Shown piece by piece: positions 24,962-34,488 of a DNA stretch of 44,952 nt (the stretch's first letter is position 1; each line of letters begins with the position of its first letter). The stretch is from Pelagibacteraceae bacterium (lineage in GTDB: Bacteria > Pseudomonadota > Alphaproteobacteria > Pelagibacterales > Pelagibacteraceae). A program made the position numbers and the translations under genes. The stretch lies in NCBI GenBank assembly GCA_011526385.1, contig WTIW01000049.1:1-44952 (forward strand), written 5' to 3'. Under the pieces are notes generated by a model, which ran no database searches, was not told the origin of the DNA, and saw nothing but the letters and a program-made list of their open reading frames with translations.

Positions 24962-25894
24962 TTATTTGAACAAATCAGATACTGATGTTGAATTAGATAT
25001 TCGTTTTATTGCCTCTCCAACAAGATTTGAAATAGTCAATACCTCAATATTTTTAGTATTTTTCACTTTATTTGAATTGTCTATTGTATCTGTAATTACA
25101 AGATTTTTAATATTAGATTTTTTAATTTTATCTATCGCATTCCCACTTAATACCCCGTGAGTTACATACACATGAACGTCCTTTGCGCCTCTTTTTTTAA
25201 GTGCAGCTGCAGCATTAACAATAGTCCCACCAGAGTCGATAATATCATCAACTAATATACAGGTTTTTCCTTTAACGTTTCCTATAACATTCATAACTTC
25301 AGATTTTCCCGGCGCTGGTCTTCTTTTATCTACAATTGCAAGCTCAACATGTAGCATTTTTCCTAGTGCTCTAGCTCTTGCAGTTCCACCTACATCAGGA
25401 GCAACACAAATTAAATTTTTTGTTTTTAATTTTTTTTTAATATGCCTAGCAAATATTGGTGTAGCAAATAGGTTATCTACTGGAATATCAAAGAAACCTT
25501 GTATTTGTCCAGAATGAAGATCTATTGTTACAATTCTGTCTGCTCCTGCTTTAGTAATTAAATTGGAAACTAATTTTGCAGATATTGAAGTTCTTGGAAC
25601 AACTTTTCTGTCCTGTCTAGCATATCCAAAATAAGGAATTACAGCAGTTATATTTTTAGCAGATGATCTTTTGAGCGCATCTATACACAATAACAGTTCC
25701 ATTAAATTATCATTCGCCGGAGAAGAAACTGATTGAATTATAAATATGCTATTTCCTCTAATATTTTCATTTATTTCTATATAAATTTCACCATCTGAAA
25801 ATTTTCTTATACTTGAGTTAACAAGTCTATTTTTAAGATACTTGGATATTTTTTGACTAAGGTTTTTATTACTATTACCAGTGAGAAGCTTCAT
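24962..25894 (-). CDS. prs: ribose-phosphate pyrophosphokinase
   Basis: Makes PRPP from ribose 5-phosphate and ATP for nucleotide, His and Trp synthesis. The 310 residues are the family length. Visible are the N-terminal F-S-D-G-E-I-Y block, the flexible loop R-Q-D-R-K-V-V-P-R (about 97-105), the catalytic region with I-D-L-H-S-G-Q near 129 and the PRPP-binding loop V-D-D-I-I-D-S-G-G-T (about 216-225). It starts 14 bases after the pgeF stop and runs toward rplY with a 45-base gap. Confidence 0.97.
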   Translation of the reverse strand: MKLLTGNSNKNLSQKISKYLKNRLVNSSIRKFSDGEIYIEINENIRGNSIFIIQSVSSPANDNLMELLLCIDALKRSSAKNITAVIPYFGYARQDRKVVPRTSISAKLVSNLITKAGADRIVTIDLHSGQIQGFFDIPVDNLFATPIFARHIKKKLKTKNLICVAPDVGGTARARALGKMLHVELAIVDKRRPAPGKSEVMNVIGNVKGKTCILVDDIIDSGGTIVNAAAALKKRGAKDVHVYVTHGVLSGNAIDKIKKSNIKNLVITDTIDNSNKVKNTKNIEVLTISNLVGEAIKRISNSTSVSDLFK

Positions 25895-25908
25895 TTTTTT
25901 GAATAAAT

Positions 25909-26661
25909 TTATTTAATCATAATTATAGAAATATTTCTACCATAATCATTAAATTTATTTTTAATTGATCTTCTTGAGCTAAAGAAATTGTTTTTTTTTG
26001 GAAAAGTGTTTTTGTGTATAATTTCAATTTTTTTTACTTTCATGTTAATTAACTGAGATTTAATATAAGAGTTTAAACTAAAAAAAATTTTTTTTTTAAA
26101 AAATTTAAAAAATTTTATATTTTTTTTTGATTTTTGCAGAAATTTATTTAAAAAATCTTTTTTTACCTCATAATTTTTTATAGAAATACACGGACCCACA
26201 ACAGCAATAAGATCTTTAGATTTTGAGCCTTTTTGATTTAATTTATTAATAGTTTTTCCAATTATATCTTTAAAAGCCCCTTTCCAGCCAGCATGTAAGG
26301 CAGCAATAATTTTTTTCTTAGGGTCAAAGATTAAAATTGGGGCACAGTCTGCAGTTAATATTCCTAATGCTAATTTTTTTCGATTTGTAATAAGGCCATC
26401 ACCGATCCTTCTTATTTTAAAAATATCACGTACATTAATTACTTTGTTACTATGAACTTGATTTAAAAGGATTATATTTTGTTTGGTAGTATTAATTTGT
26501 TTTGCTACTTTTTCTAAATTTCGAACAACATTTTTTTTAAGATCTTTTGAGCCAATTCCACAATTCAAACTTTCATAAATTCCTTTGGAGAAACCTCCTT
26601 TAGAATTAAAGAAACCATGCTCAATTTCATCAAATTTATTTAATAACTTGGACTTAAACAT
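25909..26661 (-). CDS. pgeF: PgeF/YfiH-family purine nucleoside phosphorylase (laccase domain)
   Basis: Zinc protein of the former laccase-domain DUF152 family, now known to act on purine nucleosides and, in some bacteria, as a peptidoglycan-editing factor. The 250 residues carry the metal and active-site motifs L-T-A-D-C-A-P-I (about 101-108) and A-A-L-H-A-G-W-K-G (about 119-127). N-Q-V-H-S near 66-70 holds the other conserved His. The C-terminal F-S-S-R-R block is present. The ATG overlaps the midA-like stop by one base. The Lys-rich central stretch (about 165-195) is unusually AT-rich. Confidence 0.9.
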   Translation of the reverse strand: MFKSKLLNKFDEIEHGFFNSKGGFSKGIYESLNCGIGSKDLKKNVVRNLEKVAKQINTTKQNIILLNQVHSNKVINVRDIFKIRRIGDGLITNRKKLALGILTADCAPILIFDPKKKIIAALHAGWKGAFKDIIGKTINKLNQKGSKSKDLIAVVGPCISIKNYEVKKDFLNKFLQKSKKNIKFFKFFKKKIFFSLNSYIKSQLINMKVKKIEIIHKNTFPKKNNFFSSRRSIKNKFNDYGRNISIIMIK

Positions 26662-27692
26662 TAAAATCCCATACTGAAATTATTTTGTCTATTTGTGACA
26701 AACATTACTTTAAATAGCTCGCCCATTTGTTGACTATCGATAAGTCTTTGAACTCTGTAATACAAATCTGTTTTTTGATGGAAGGTTAAATTTTTACTTA
26801 AAATTTCAGCTCTATGGAGTATTCCCATATTAATCAAAAACTTTCTTTGGGAAATAATTTTTATTTTATCTAACTTTTTATTAAACTTTTTTTTATAAAA
26901 ATTGAAATTTAAAAGGTGCGTTATGTCTGATTGATATATATTTTTGAGAATATCTGTTTTTTTATGATTTTTAACACTTTGAACTGTATCCAGCATTTTT
27001 TTTCCTAAATATCCATAATCTATAATTAGAGCACCTCCATTATTTTTCTTAATTATTTTTGAAATTTCACTAATTTTTTCGTTAGATCTTGGCGAAAATT
27101 CTATAAATTTTTCATTCTTTTGAACCTTCTCACCTAAATTTTTTTCTATTTCGTGAAATTTTATTTCTTCATCTTTAAATTCATATTTGTCTTTATTTTT
27201 AACTACATATCTTTCGTACCATGCTTTACCCAATTTCTTATATTGCTTTACTGGTAAAGCATCAAAAAATTCATTTGCAATTATTATTGTAGGAAAGCTT
27301 TTTATTTTGTTTAGTTTATCAATCCACTTTATTTTAAATAATCTATTTTTTTTCTTTTGTATTTTCATTAATTGTGGACTTTTTTCTAAAATATAAAATT
27401 CACAACTTTTTTTAAATATTTCAAAATTTTTTAATGACTTATTAATTTGAAACATCATTTCCCCAGTACCAGCTCCAAGCTCTATGATATTAATTTTCTT
27501 TGGTTTTCCTAAATTTTCCCAAAATCCAACCAACCAAATTGATATCATCTCTGAAAATAGTACTGATATTTCTGGCGCTGTAATAAAATCACCTTTGTTT
27601 CCAATAGGATTATTTTTCATATAGTAGCCATTGCTTTTGTCATACAAAGAATGTTCTATAAATTTATCTAATGAAAATTTATTTTTTCTCAT
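26661..27692 (-). CDS. SAM-dependent methyltransferase of the MidA/NDUFAF7 family
   Basis: Protein of 343 residues. The N-terminal F-I-E-H-S-L-Y-D-K-S-N-G-Y-Y and G-D-F-I-T-A-P-E-I-S blocks and the SAM loop I-I-E-L-G-A-G-T-G-E-M-M (about 69-80) identify the family. The eukaryotic member NDUFAF7 methylates an arginine of complex I during assembly. Whether the bacterial form does the same is not established, though it would suit this respiratory organism. I-A-N-E-F-F-D-A-L-P-V near 137-147 is the second conserved block. The start overlaps lgt by 14 nt and the stop overlaps pgeF by one base. Confidence 0.87.
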   Translation of the reverse strand: MRKNKFSLDKFIEHSLYDKSNGYYMKNNPIGNKGDFITAPEISVLFSEMISIWLVGFWENLGKPKKINIIELGAGTGEMMFQINKSLKNFEIFKKSCEFYILEKSPQLMKIQKKKNRLFKIKWIDKLNKIKSFPTIIIANEFFDALPVKQYKKLGKAWYERYVVKNKDKYEFKDEEIKFHEIEKNLGEKVQKNEKFIEFSPRSNEKISEISKIIKKNNGGALIIDYGYLGKKMLDTVQSVKNHKKTDILKNIYQSDITHLLNFNFYKKKFNKKLDKIKIISQRKFLINMGILHRAEILSKNLTFHQKTDLYYRVQRLIDSQQMGELFKVMFVTNRQNNFSMGF

Positions 27693-28449
27693 ATTTTAGA
27701 AAATATAAATATATTCCCATTAAGAACGTAAATATGCTGATTACTTGACCCATTGTAAAATTGAATATAATAAATCCAAGTTGCGGGTCAGGCTCTCTTG
27801 TAAACTCAACTAAAAACCTAAATAAAGAATACAAAATCAAAAAAATAGAAGATATTAAACCACTTTGTCTTGATAGATTTTTATACAGATAATTTAATAT
27901 TAAAAATAATAATATTCCCTCTAAAAATGCTTCATAAAGTTGAGAAGGATGTCTATTTAAGCTATCAATCTTTATAAATTTAACAGACCATATCACATCT
28001 GTTTCTCTTCCAAAGAGTTCTGAATTAATAAAATTAGAAATTCTTCCAAGAAAAATTCCTATAGGAGCTGTTACCGCAACTAAGTCTAAAAAGTAAAACG
28101 GCGAACTATCTCTATTTTTACAGAAAATTATTGTTACAATTATAATTCCAATTAAAGCCCCATGAAAAGACATTCCTCCATTCCAGATCATGAGTATCTC
28201 TAAAGGATTATTAATATAGTACTTAAAATTATAAATAATTACGTAACCTAATCTTCCACCTATAATTATTCCTATAATTATGTATGTTATGTAGTCATCA
28301 AATGCGTTCTTTAATTTAGGATCTTTAATTAAAAATCTATTGCAATAGAACCAACCCAAAATAAGACCAATAATATAAGCTAACGAGTACCATCTAATTT
28401 CAAAAGAAAATACTTGAAAAGCTACAGGATCAAAATTATTGATAAACAT
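27679..28449 (-). CDS. lgt: prolipoprotein diacylglyceryl transferase
   Basis: First enzyme of lipoprotein maturation in the inner membrane. It moves diacylglyceryl from phosphatidylglycerol to the lipobox cysteine. The 256 residues have about seven membrane helices. The signature G-R-I-S-N-F-I-N-S-E-L-F-G-R (about 135-148) is complete, and H-P-S-Q-L-Y-E-A near 162-169 and an N-terminal R-W-Y-S-L-A-Y block also match. It heads the lgt-midA-pgeF-prs run and is divergent from the ubiK-like gene over 45 bases, in which I see no convincing promoter boxes. Confidence 0.96.
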   Translation of the reverse strand: MFINNFDPVAFQVFSFEIRWYSLAYIIGLILGWFYCNRFLIKDPKLKNAFDDYITYIIIGIIIGGRLGYVIIYNFKYYINNPLEILMIWNGGMSFHGALIGIIIVTIIFCKNRDSSPFYFLDLVAVTAPIGIFLGRISNFINSELFGRETDVIWSVKFIKIDSLNRHPSQLYEAFLEGILLFLILNYLYKNLSRQSGLISSIFLILYSLFRFLVEFTREPDPQLGFIIFNFTMGQVISIFTFLMGIYLYFLKYEKK

Positions 28450-28494
28450 TATTATTAGATATTATAAACAATAAAAATTAAGTAATTAATTATT

Positions 28495-28746
28495 ATGTCA
28501 AAATCAAGGTTTGTATTTGATAAATTTGCAAAACTTTTAGAACAGGGTCTTGTAAACTATAAAGATCTCAGTGATGAAGTTATAAGCATTCTAAAATCTA
28601 AAAGAGATGAAATAGTATTTAGAATGAAATTAGCTAGTAAAGAAGAAATAGATATTCTTAACAAACGAATAAGTAACCTTGAAAAAAAAATTGATCAGTT
28701 AAGCAAAGTTAAAAAAACAAAGAAAACTAAAAAGGCAAAGAGATAG
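28495..28746 (+). CDS. ubiK: UbiK/BMFP-family accessory protein
   Basis: Small protein of 83 residues. An amphipathic N-terminal region (L-L-E-Q-G-L near 14-19) is followed by a C-terminal coiled coil (about 48-66, with regular Leu/Ile spacing) and a basic tail of Lys and Thr repeats. This matches the BMFP/UbiK family, which forms trimers with a membrane-fusing activity and in E. coli assists the ubiquinone-synthesis complex. Sequence conservation is loose, so the name is tentative. The stop overlaps the envZ-like gene on the other strand by 20 nt. It appears to be a single-gene unit. Confidence 0.65.
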   Translation: MSKSRFVFDKFAKLLEQGLVNYKDLSDEVISILKSKRDEIVFRMKLASKEEIDILNKRISNLEKKIDQLSKVKKTKKTKKAKR

Positions 28747-30040
28747 CAACCTCTAAACCACCAAACTTAGATTTTGCAAATGTGATATCTCCACCATGAG
28801 ATTTAACAATATCTGAAGCTATTGATAGACCAAGTCCAACACTTGATTTTTTTTCAGATCGACTTTTATCTATTTTATAAAAAGGTTTAGTTATATTTTC
28901 GTATTCTTCTTGAGGTATCCCAGGCCCATCATCTGAAATAGCTATAATTATGTTGTCTTGCTGCTTTTCGATTTTGACTTCTACTTTTTTTGCAAATTTT
29001 AACGAATTTTCAATTAAATTATTTATACATCTATTAATTAAGTTTTTTCTTCCATTATAATAAATCCTATCATTAAAATCTTTAATGATATTTGGGTTTT
29101 CATACTTATTTATTAAATTTGAAATTTGCTCTGAAATATCAAAGGTTTCAGTTTTATCTTTTGCACCTGTGCTTGCAAATTGAAGATATTCATTTAACAT
29201 TTTTTCCATTTCGTCTACATCAGATGAAAGTTTTTGCGATAAATTTTCATCTTTGATCATTGCTAGCTGTAGTTTTATTCTAGTTAAAGGAGTTCGAAGA
29301 TCGTGGCTTATACCAGACAGCATTTCTGATCTTTGATTTAAATGCCTTAAAATTCTTTTTCGCATTTTATCAAATTCTTGTCCTGCTTTTCTTATTTCTA
29401 AAGCTCCAGAAGGTCTAAATTCTTCTAGATCTTCTCCTTTACCGAATTTTTCTGAAGCTTCAGCTAGTTTAATAATTGGTCGTGTCTGGTTTTTTAAAAA
29501 GATGATTGCAATCATTATCATTAAAAACGCTGGCAATGTAATCCACAACCCAAAAAGTCTTGCAGAGCTAGTAGTTAGACGGTCTCTTGGTATATAAAAT
29601 TGGAAATAACCATCTCCATATTTTATTCTTAAGTCTATCACATCTTTAAAGTTGGTCGTATTAAACCAATAAATTAAATTTTTGTTTTTTAATTCACGTC
29701 TTAAAGATCTATCAACAGGACTAAACCATCTCTCAGGAACATTATCAGGTATAATTTTTTCCTTTTCATATTTTATATTGAAACCAAGATGATCTTTAAA
29801 CAGAACAATAATAAAGTCTTTATTTGTTTCATCATTATCATATGCATCTACAAAAGTTTTTACCTCAGACACAAGAGCTCTTGTCATACCTGAGTTAGTT
29901 TTAATCCAGAGACTATCAAAAAAAACTACAGAAATAGTGATCTGCAAAACAACAATTGGGACAGCGACTATTAATAATCCTCTGTAAAATAATCTTTTAG
30001 GAAGTAAATTTTTTATGTAATTACTCAATCCAAAGAACAT
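28727..30040 (-). CDS. EnvZ-like sensor histidine kinase
   Basis: Membrane sensor kinase of 437 residues. Helix 1 is about 20-40. A periplasmic domain spans about 41-165. Helix 2 (about 167-187) is followed by HAMP, and the dimerisation box is G-I-S-H-D-L-R-T-P-L (about 242-251) with the phosphorylated His. The ATPase domain has the N box N-N-L-I-E-N-S-L-K-F, the G1 box D-D-G-P-G-I-P and the G2 box G-L-G-L-S-I. It is nearest to the EnvZ/RegB-like group paired with OmpR. The start overlaps the response regulator by 20 nt. The signal is unknown. Confidence 0.9.
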   Translation of the reverse strand: MFFGLSNYIKNLLPKRLFYRGLLIVAVPIVVLQITISVVFFDSLWIKTNSGMTRALVSEVKTFVDAYDNDETNKDFIIVLFKDHLGFNIKYEKEKIIPDNVPERWFSPVDRSLRRELKNKNLIYWFNTTNFKDVIDLRIKYGDGYFQFYIPRDRLTTSSARLFGLWITLPAFLMIMIAIIFLKNQTRPIIKLAEASEKFGKGEDLEEFRPSGALEIRKAGQEFDKMRKRILRHLNQRSEMLSGISHDLRTPLTRIKLQLAMIKDENLSQKLSSDVDEMEKMLNEYLQFASTGAKDKTETFDISEQISNLINKYENPNIIKDFNDRIYYNGRKNLINRCINNLIENSLKFAKKVEVKIEKQQDNIIIAISDDGPGIPQEEYENITKPFYKIDKSRSEKKSSVGLGLSIASDIVKSHGGDITFAKSKFGGLEVAISLPF

Positions 30041-30698
30041 ATCCTTCTCCTCTTATTGTTTGAAGATATTTAGGACTTTTAGGATTCTCTTCGATCTTTT
30101 TTCTTAATCTTGTAATAATTACGTCTATAGATCTTTCCTTATCAAGGTCTATAAAATCCCCTATTTCATCTCTTTTGAAAATTTTACCAGGAGAATTAAT
30201 CATTTTTTCTAATATTATTTTTTCTGTATTATTAATTTTTAAACTCTCATTTTCTCGATAAATAAATAATTTATTAAGATCAATTTTTATACTTCCAAAT
30301 TCTATTACTCTTTTTAAATCATCTTTTTTTGTTTTTGCTAAAATATTATCAATACGAAGAACTAATTCTTTTGGTTCAAAAGGCTTTGGTAAATAATCAT
30401 CAGCGCCAATCTCTAGTCCTTCTACTCTTTCAGAGGCCTCGCCTTTTGCTGTAAGTAATATAATTGGTGTATCAATTCTTTTTTTATTTTCTGATGTAAA
30501 TTCAAGACCACTTTTACCTGGCATCATTATATCTAAAACAATTAAATCAAATTTAATTATTTTTACTTTTTCTAATGCGTCTTCTGCACTATTTGCTGTG
30601 GATACTAAATAATTATTTTGATCTAAATATTGCTTAACTAATTCTCTTATTCCATCATCATCATCTACAATTAAAATATGAGCTTTAAAATTTTTCAT
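30021..30698 (-). CDS. OmpR-family response regulator
   Basis: Two-domain regulator of 225 residues. The receiver domain (1-120) has acidic pocket D12-D13, phosphoacceptor Asp56 in V-L-D-I-M-M-P-G and Lys near 105 in Y-L-P-K-P-F. The C-terminal winged-helix DNA-binding domain (about 130-225) ends with T-I-R-G-E-G-Y-V-L. It overlaps the MarR gene upstream by 14 nt and the kinase downstream by 20 nt, so the three are probably one translationally coupled operon. The MarR-OmpR pairing resembles PetP-PetR of Rhodobacter, which governs bc1 expression; this link is my inference. Confidence 0.92.
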   Translation of the reverse strand: MKNFKAHILIVDDDDGIRELVKQYLDQNNYLVSTANSAEDALEKVKIIKFDLIVLDIMMPGKSGLEFTSENKKRIDTPIILLTAKGEASERVEGLEIGADDYLPKPFEPKELVLRIDNILAKTKKDDLKRVIEFGSIKIDLNKLFIYRENESLKINNTEKIILEKMINSPGKIFKRDEIGDFIDLDKERSIDVIITRLRKKIEENPKSPKYLQTIRGEGYVLWIE

Positions 30699-31128
30699 TT
30701 ATTATTTTTTTCAATACATTGTCAAAACTTACTACCTCATTTGAGTCTGAATTTAAAAATGCTCTATAAAGCCTTTTCTTTTGAATACTAAATATTTCAT
30801 TAAATAATTTAATACCCTCTTCTGTTAAGTAGACATGCTTAATTCTAGTATCATTCTCGTCTTTTTGATAATTAATAGCATTTAACTTGATTAAATCTTT
30901 TAGAACTCTGTTTAAGCTTTGTTTAGTAACCTTCAATTTTTTTAATAATTCAGAAATAGTTATTCCTTCATATAAAGAGATGAGATGAATTACTTTATTG
31001 TGAGCAACACCAATTGAGTATTTATCCAGGACAGTTTTTGCATCAGTAACTGTTTCTCTGTAACCCGTAAATATTTTCTCAATATACTGTTTGAGTTCGT
31101 GATCTTTTAAATATAAAAGTTTTTTCAT
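30685..31128 (-). CDS. MarR-family transcriptional regulator (PetP-like)
   Basis: Winged-helix regulator of 147 residues. The central region I-S-E-L-L-K-K-L-K-V-T-K-Q-S-L-N-R (about 57-73) is the recognition helix-turn-helix, followed by the wing D-E-N-D-T-R-I-K-H-V-Y-L-T near 90-102. Flanking helices would form the dimer. It heads the MarR-OmpR-kinase operon, and its start faces ilvE across 65 bases that contain a TTGACA box and an imperfect inverted repeat. Autoregulation from that site is plausible. The ligand is unknown. Confidence 0.87.
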   Translation of the reverse strand: MKKLLYLKDHELKQYIEKIFTGYRETVTDAKTVLDKYSIGVAHNKVIHLISLYEGITISELLKKLKVTKQSLNRVLKDLIKLNAINYQKDENDTRIKHVYLTEEGIKLFNEIFSIQKKRLYRAFLNSDSNEVVSFDNVLKKIINEKF

Positions 31129-31141
31129 ATTGGTAAGTTAT

Positions 31142-31171
31142 ATTGACATATTATATATACAAATATATTTT
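31142..31171 (+). promoter_or_regulatory. predicted ilvE promoter with an overlapping inverted repeat
   Basis: TTGACA (31143-31148, perfect -35) is followed 17 bases later by TATTTT (31166-31171, 4 of 6). An imperfect inverted repeat spans 31142-31164 (ATTGACATAT against ATTTGTATAT on the other strand), as expected for a MarR-type operator. The divergent marR start is at 31128, so one bound dimer could affect both genes. Confidence 0.45.
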
Positions 31172-31193
31172 TTAAAAAAAATTTTTTATTCAA

Positions 31194-32075
31194 ATGATAC
31201 CTTACGATAAACGCTCTGGAAAAATTTGGTACAACAACGAACTTGTTGATTGGCAAGATGTCAAAGTTCATGTTTTAAGCCATGGCCTTCATTATGGTAG
31301 CTGTGTTTTTGAGGGAGAAAGAGTTTATGATGGTCAAATTTTCAAATTAGAGGAACATACAGATCGTTTTTTTTATTCTGCAAAAAGAATGGGTTTTGAA
31401 ATTCCTTACTCAAAAGAAGAAATTAATAAAGCAAGCAATCAAATTATTTCTGCTCAAAATGTTCAAAATGGATATGTACGACCAGTTGCCTGGAGAGGAA
31501 GTGAAATGATGGCTATTTCAGCTCAGCAAACTAAAATTCATGTAGCAATAGCAACCTGGGAGTGGGGCTCTTATTTTGATCCTAACTTAAAAATTAAAGG
31601 AATAAAATTGAATATTTCAAATTGGAGAAGACCAGCGCCAAATACAATTCCTTGGGATACTAAAGCAGCAGGTTTATATATGATCTGTACTTTATCAAAA
31701 CATGAAGCTGAAGCTCAAGGATATACAGACTCATTAATGCTCGATCATGAGGGAAATATTGCAGAGGCAACAGGTGCCAACGTTTTTTTTAAAGACAAAA
31801 ATGGTGAATTGCACACACCAATACCAGATTCTTTTCTAGACGGTATTACAAGAAGAACAGTTATTGAAATTGCTAAATCAAAAAATATTAAAGTTAATGA
31901 GAGAAAAATTAAACCTGAGGAAATGTCAAATTTTGTTGGGTGTTTTTTAACTGGTACTGCTGCAGAAGTTACACCTGTGTCTCAAATAGCAGATAATAAC
32001 TTTAAAGTTTGCGATGTGATAATTGATTTATCTGACAGCTATCAGCAGTTTGTGAGGAAAAAAAGAGCAGCTTAG
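31194..32075 (+). CDS. ilvE: branched-chain amino acid aminotransferase
   Basis: PLP enzyme of fold type IV that makes Leu, Ile and Val from their keto acids. The 293 residues begin I-P-Y-D-K-R-S-G-K-I-W-Y-N. Conserved blocks include H-G-L-H-Y-G-S-C-V-F-E-G near 30-41, the PLP lysine in D-T-K-A-A-G-L-Y near 155-162, E-A-T-G-A-N-V-F-F near 195-203 and T-G-T-A-A-E-V-T-P near 258-266. The gene is divergent from marR with a likely promoter between. Its stop overlaps the pgsA stop on the other strand by 4 nt. Confidence 0.95.
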   Translation: MIPYDKRSGKIWYNNELVDWQDVKVHVLSHGLHYGSCVFEGERVYDGQIFKLEEHTDRFFYSAKRMGFEIPYSKEEINKASNQIISAQNVQNGYVRPVAWRGSEMMAISAQQTKIHVAIATWEWGSYFDPNLKIKGIKLNISNWRRPAPNTIPWDTKAAGLYMICTLSKHEAEAQGYTDSLMLDHEGNIAEATGANVFFKDKNGELHTPIPDSFLDGITRRTVIEIAKSKNIKVNERKIKPEEMSNFVGCFLTGTAAEVTPVSQIADNNFKVCDVIIDLSDSYQQFVRKKRAA

Positions 32076-32656
32076 TCTTTGTTATCCTCTGATATGGCGT
32101 GGTCTATACCTTTTCTTAAATAATCATAACCAGTATAAAGAGTTAAAAAAGCAGAAAGCCATAACAAAATAATACCAATTGTTTGTGCGTTGTAATCTTG
32201 AAAGTTTATAATTCTATTTCCAGTATCACCCAAAAGTAAAAGTGAAATAGAAAACATTTGTAAAAATGTTTTAAGTTTTGCAAGATTTGAAACTGGTAAT
32301 TTTATTTTTCCTTTTGCTAAAAATTCTCTCAATCCAGAAATTAAAATTTCTCTTGTTAAAATAATTATTGCAGCAATAACCTCATAATTCCTAATTGTTT
32401 GATCCATAACTAAAAGAATTAGAGCTGTTGCTACTATAATTTTATCTGCAATTGGATCTAATAATTCTCCAAGTTTAGATTCTTCCTTGTACATTCTCGC
32501 TAATAATCCATCTAGAAAATCAGTAAATGATGCGATTACAAATAGAGCAAAGGGGAGTATGTCTCCATAAAATCCAGGCAAATAAAAAGCAAAAACAAAA
32601 ATAGGAACAATTATGATACGTCCTATAGTTAGATAATTTGGAAATTTAAATTTCAT
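32072..32656 (-). CDS. pgsA: CDP-diacylglycerol--glycerol-3-phosphate 3-phosphatidyltransferase
   Basis: Inner-membrane enzyme that makes phosphatidylglycerol phosphate. The CDP-alcohol phosphotransferase motif D-G-x2-A-R-x8-G-x3-D-x3-D is complete (D-G-L-L-A-R, then G-E-L-L-D-P-I-A-D; about 48-70). There are four or more hydrophobic helices in 194 residues. The start overlaps the uvrC stop by 4 nt; uvrC-pgsA pairing is frequent in proteobacteria. Its product feeds Lgt, coded 4 kb away. Confidence 0.95.
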   Translation of the reverse strand: MKFKFPNYLTIGRIIIVPIFVFAFYLPGFYGDILPFALFVIASFTDFLDGLLARMYKEESKLGELLDPIADKIIVATALILLVMDQTIRNYEVIAAIIILTREILISGLREFLAKGKIKLPVSNLAKLKTFLQMFSISLLLLGDTGNRIINFQDYNAQTIGIILLWLSAFLTLYTGYDYLRKGIDHAISEDNKD

Positions 32657-34488
32657 TCGTGAAAAAAGTTATATATTTTTTTTGCAACTTTTTCTTCAAC
32701 TCCCTCTACTGATTTAATTTCATCCAAACTAGCAGACTCTACTGCTCTTGCTGAACCAAAATGGTTCAATAAAGCCCTTTTTCTTACAGATCCAATACCA
32801 TCTATTTGATCAAGTAATGATTTACTAATTCCCTTCTTTCTTTTAGCTCTATGAGCACTTATTGCAAATCTGTGTGACTCGTCCCTTATTCTTTGAAGAA
32901 AAAATAAAGTAGGGTCATTTTTAGAAAATTTATATTCTTTTCCATTATGAAAAAATGTTTCATTTCCACTATTACGAAATTTACCTTTCGCAATTGCTAT
33001 AATTGGTATGTCATGAAGCCCTAGTTCATTTAAACTTTCTCTTGCAACTGAATATTGACCTTTACCTCCATCAACAAGCACTAAGTCAGGGAATGTTAGA
33101 TAATTATCTTTTTCTTGAACAGCTCTTTTAAATCGTCTGTTTAATACTTCTTTCATCATCCCATAATCATCTTGCTCATTTTTTTTATGCTTGATATTAA
33201 ATTTTCTATATCTTTTTTTTATAAATCCCTCGTTACCATATGCTATTAGAGCCCCAACACTATTTGTCCCCTGAATATGGCTGTTATCATAAACTTCAAT
33301 TAAATTTATATTTGTCTCTAAATTGAACTTTTTCGTTACTGCTTCAAATAGTTCTTTATTATTTTGACTTTCATATAGCTTTCTATTCAAGCTGTCTTTT
33401 GCATTTTTTATTGCCTGATTGATAACTTTTAGTTTTGTGCCTTTTTTAGCAATACTAATATTAATTTGTTTACCTTCTTTTTGACTTAAAGTTTTTTCAA
33501 TTAAAACTTTTTCCTTTATTTCTTCTGATAATATAATTGCAGAAGGTACACTTTTGTTTTCATAAAATTGAGAAACAAATGAATTCAAAATTTCACTTAA
33601 TTTTTCATCAGGATCGTGTTTTGGAAAAAAAGCTTGATTACCCCAATTTTGTTTTGAACGGTAAAAAAATACTTGAATACATGTTTTTCCTGACTCTTTA
33701 TATCCAGCAATTACATCTGCTTCTACTAAATTTGCTTCATTAATTCTTTGAGAAGATTGAATGATGTTTAAAGCCTTAATTCTATCTCTTAAAATTACTG
33801 CCTTTTCAAAATCTAGCTCTTCACTTGCCTTTTCCATTTGAGTTGAAAGATTTTTTTGTATTTTCCTTGATTTTCCAGAAACAAATTCAATCGCATCGGT
33901 AACAGTTTGATCATAATCTTTTTTTCCAATATTGCCAACACAAGGACCAGAGCATCTTTTTATTTGATAAAGGATACAAGGTCTTTCTCTATTTTTAAAA
34001 ACAGTATCATCACAAACTCGTAAGTGAAAAATTTTTTGTATCATTTTTATGGTCCAATTCGCTGAACCAGCAGAAGCAAATGGTCCAAAGTAAAAACCTT
34101 CTTTAGTTTTTTTTCCTCTATGCCTCTTTATTTGTGGCCATTTATCTTTGTTGCCAATAAAAATAAATGGAAATGATTTATCATCTCTCAATAAAATATT
34201 AAATTTTGGTTTAAATTTTTTAATTAGGTTTGCTTCTAAGAGTAAGGCTTCACTCTCATTAGAAGTAGTAGTTATCTCTAATTTTCTAGTTTGAGATAAC
34301 ATTCTTTCAGTTCTTATTATGTGGTTTTTTTCAGCTACATAACTTTTAAGTCTGTTGGGAAGGTTTTTTGCTTTTCCTACATAAAGTATTTCACTTTTTT
34401 CATTTAGCATCCTGTAGACACCAGGAAGTTTGGGAACTAAAGAAAGCTCTTTTTTTATTACTTCTTTTCCAATTTCAGAGCTTATCAT
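32653..34488 (-). CDS. uvrC: excinuclease ABC subunit C
   Basis: Dual-incision nuclease of nucleotide excision repair. The N-terminal GIY-YIG domain has L-P-G-V-Y-R-M and [10 protein letters not shown] near 24-45. A cysteine cluster ([13 protein letters not shown] near 170-182) and a UVR motif ([12 protein letters not shown] near 203-214) follow. The RNase H-like nuclease has V-Y-D-N-S-H-I-Q-G near 385-393 and D-G-G-K-G-Q. Tandem HhH motifs end the protein. I start at the ATG at 34488 (611 residues), overlapping folB by 14 nt. An upstream ATG at 34518 would overlap by 44 nt. Confidence 0.95.
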   Translation of the reverse strand: MISSEIGKEVIKKELSLVPKLPGVYRMLNEKSEILYVGKAKNLPNRLKSYVAEKNHIIRTERMLSQTRKLEITTTSNESEALLLEANLIKKFKPKFNILLRDDKSFPFIFIGNKDKWPQIKRHRGKKTKEGFYFGPFASAGSANWTIKMIQKIFHLRVCDDTVFKNRERPCILYQIKRCSGPCVGNIGKKDYDQTVTDAIEFVSGKSRKIQKNLSTQMEKASEELDFEKAVILRDRIKALNIIQSSQRINEANLVEADVIAGYKESGKTCIQVFFYRSKQNWGNQAFFPKHDPDEKLSEILNSFVSQFYENKSVPSAIILSEEIKEKVLIEKTLSQKEGKQINISIAKKGTKLKVINQAIKNAKDSLNRKLYESQNNKELFEAVTKKFNLETNINLIEVYDNSHIQGTNSVGALIAYGNEGFIKKRYRKFNIKHKKNEQDDYGMMKEVLNRRFKRAVQEKDNYLTFPDLVLVDGGKGQYSVARESLNELGLHDIPIIAIAKGKFRNSGNETFFHNGKEYKFSKNDPTLFFLQRIRDESHRFAISAHRAKRKKGISKSLLDQIDGIGSVRKRALLNHFGSARAVESASLDEIKSVEGVEEKVAKKIYNFFHE

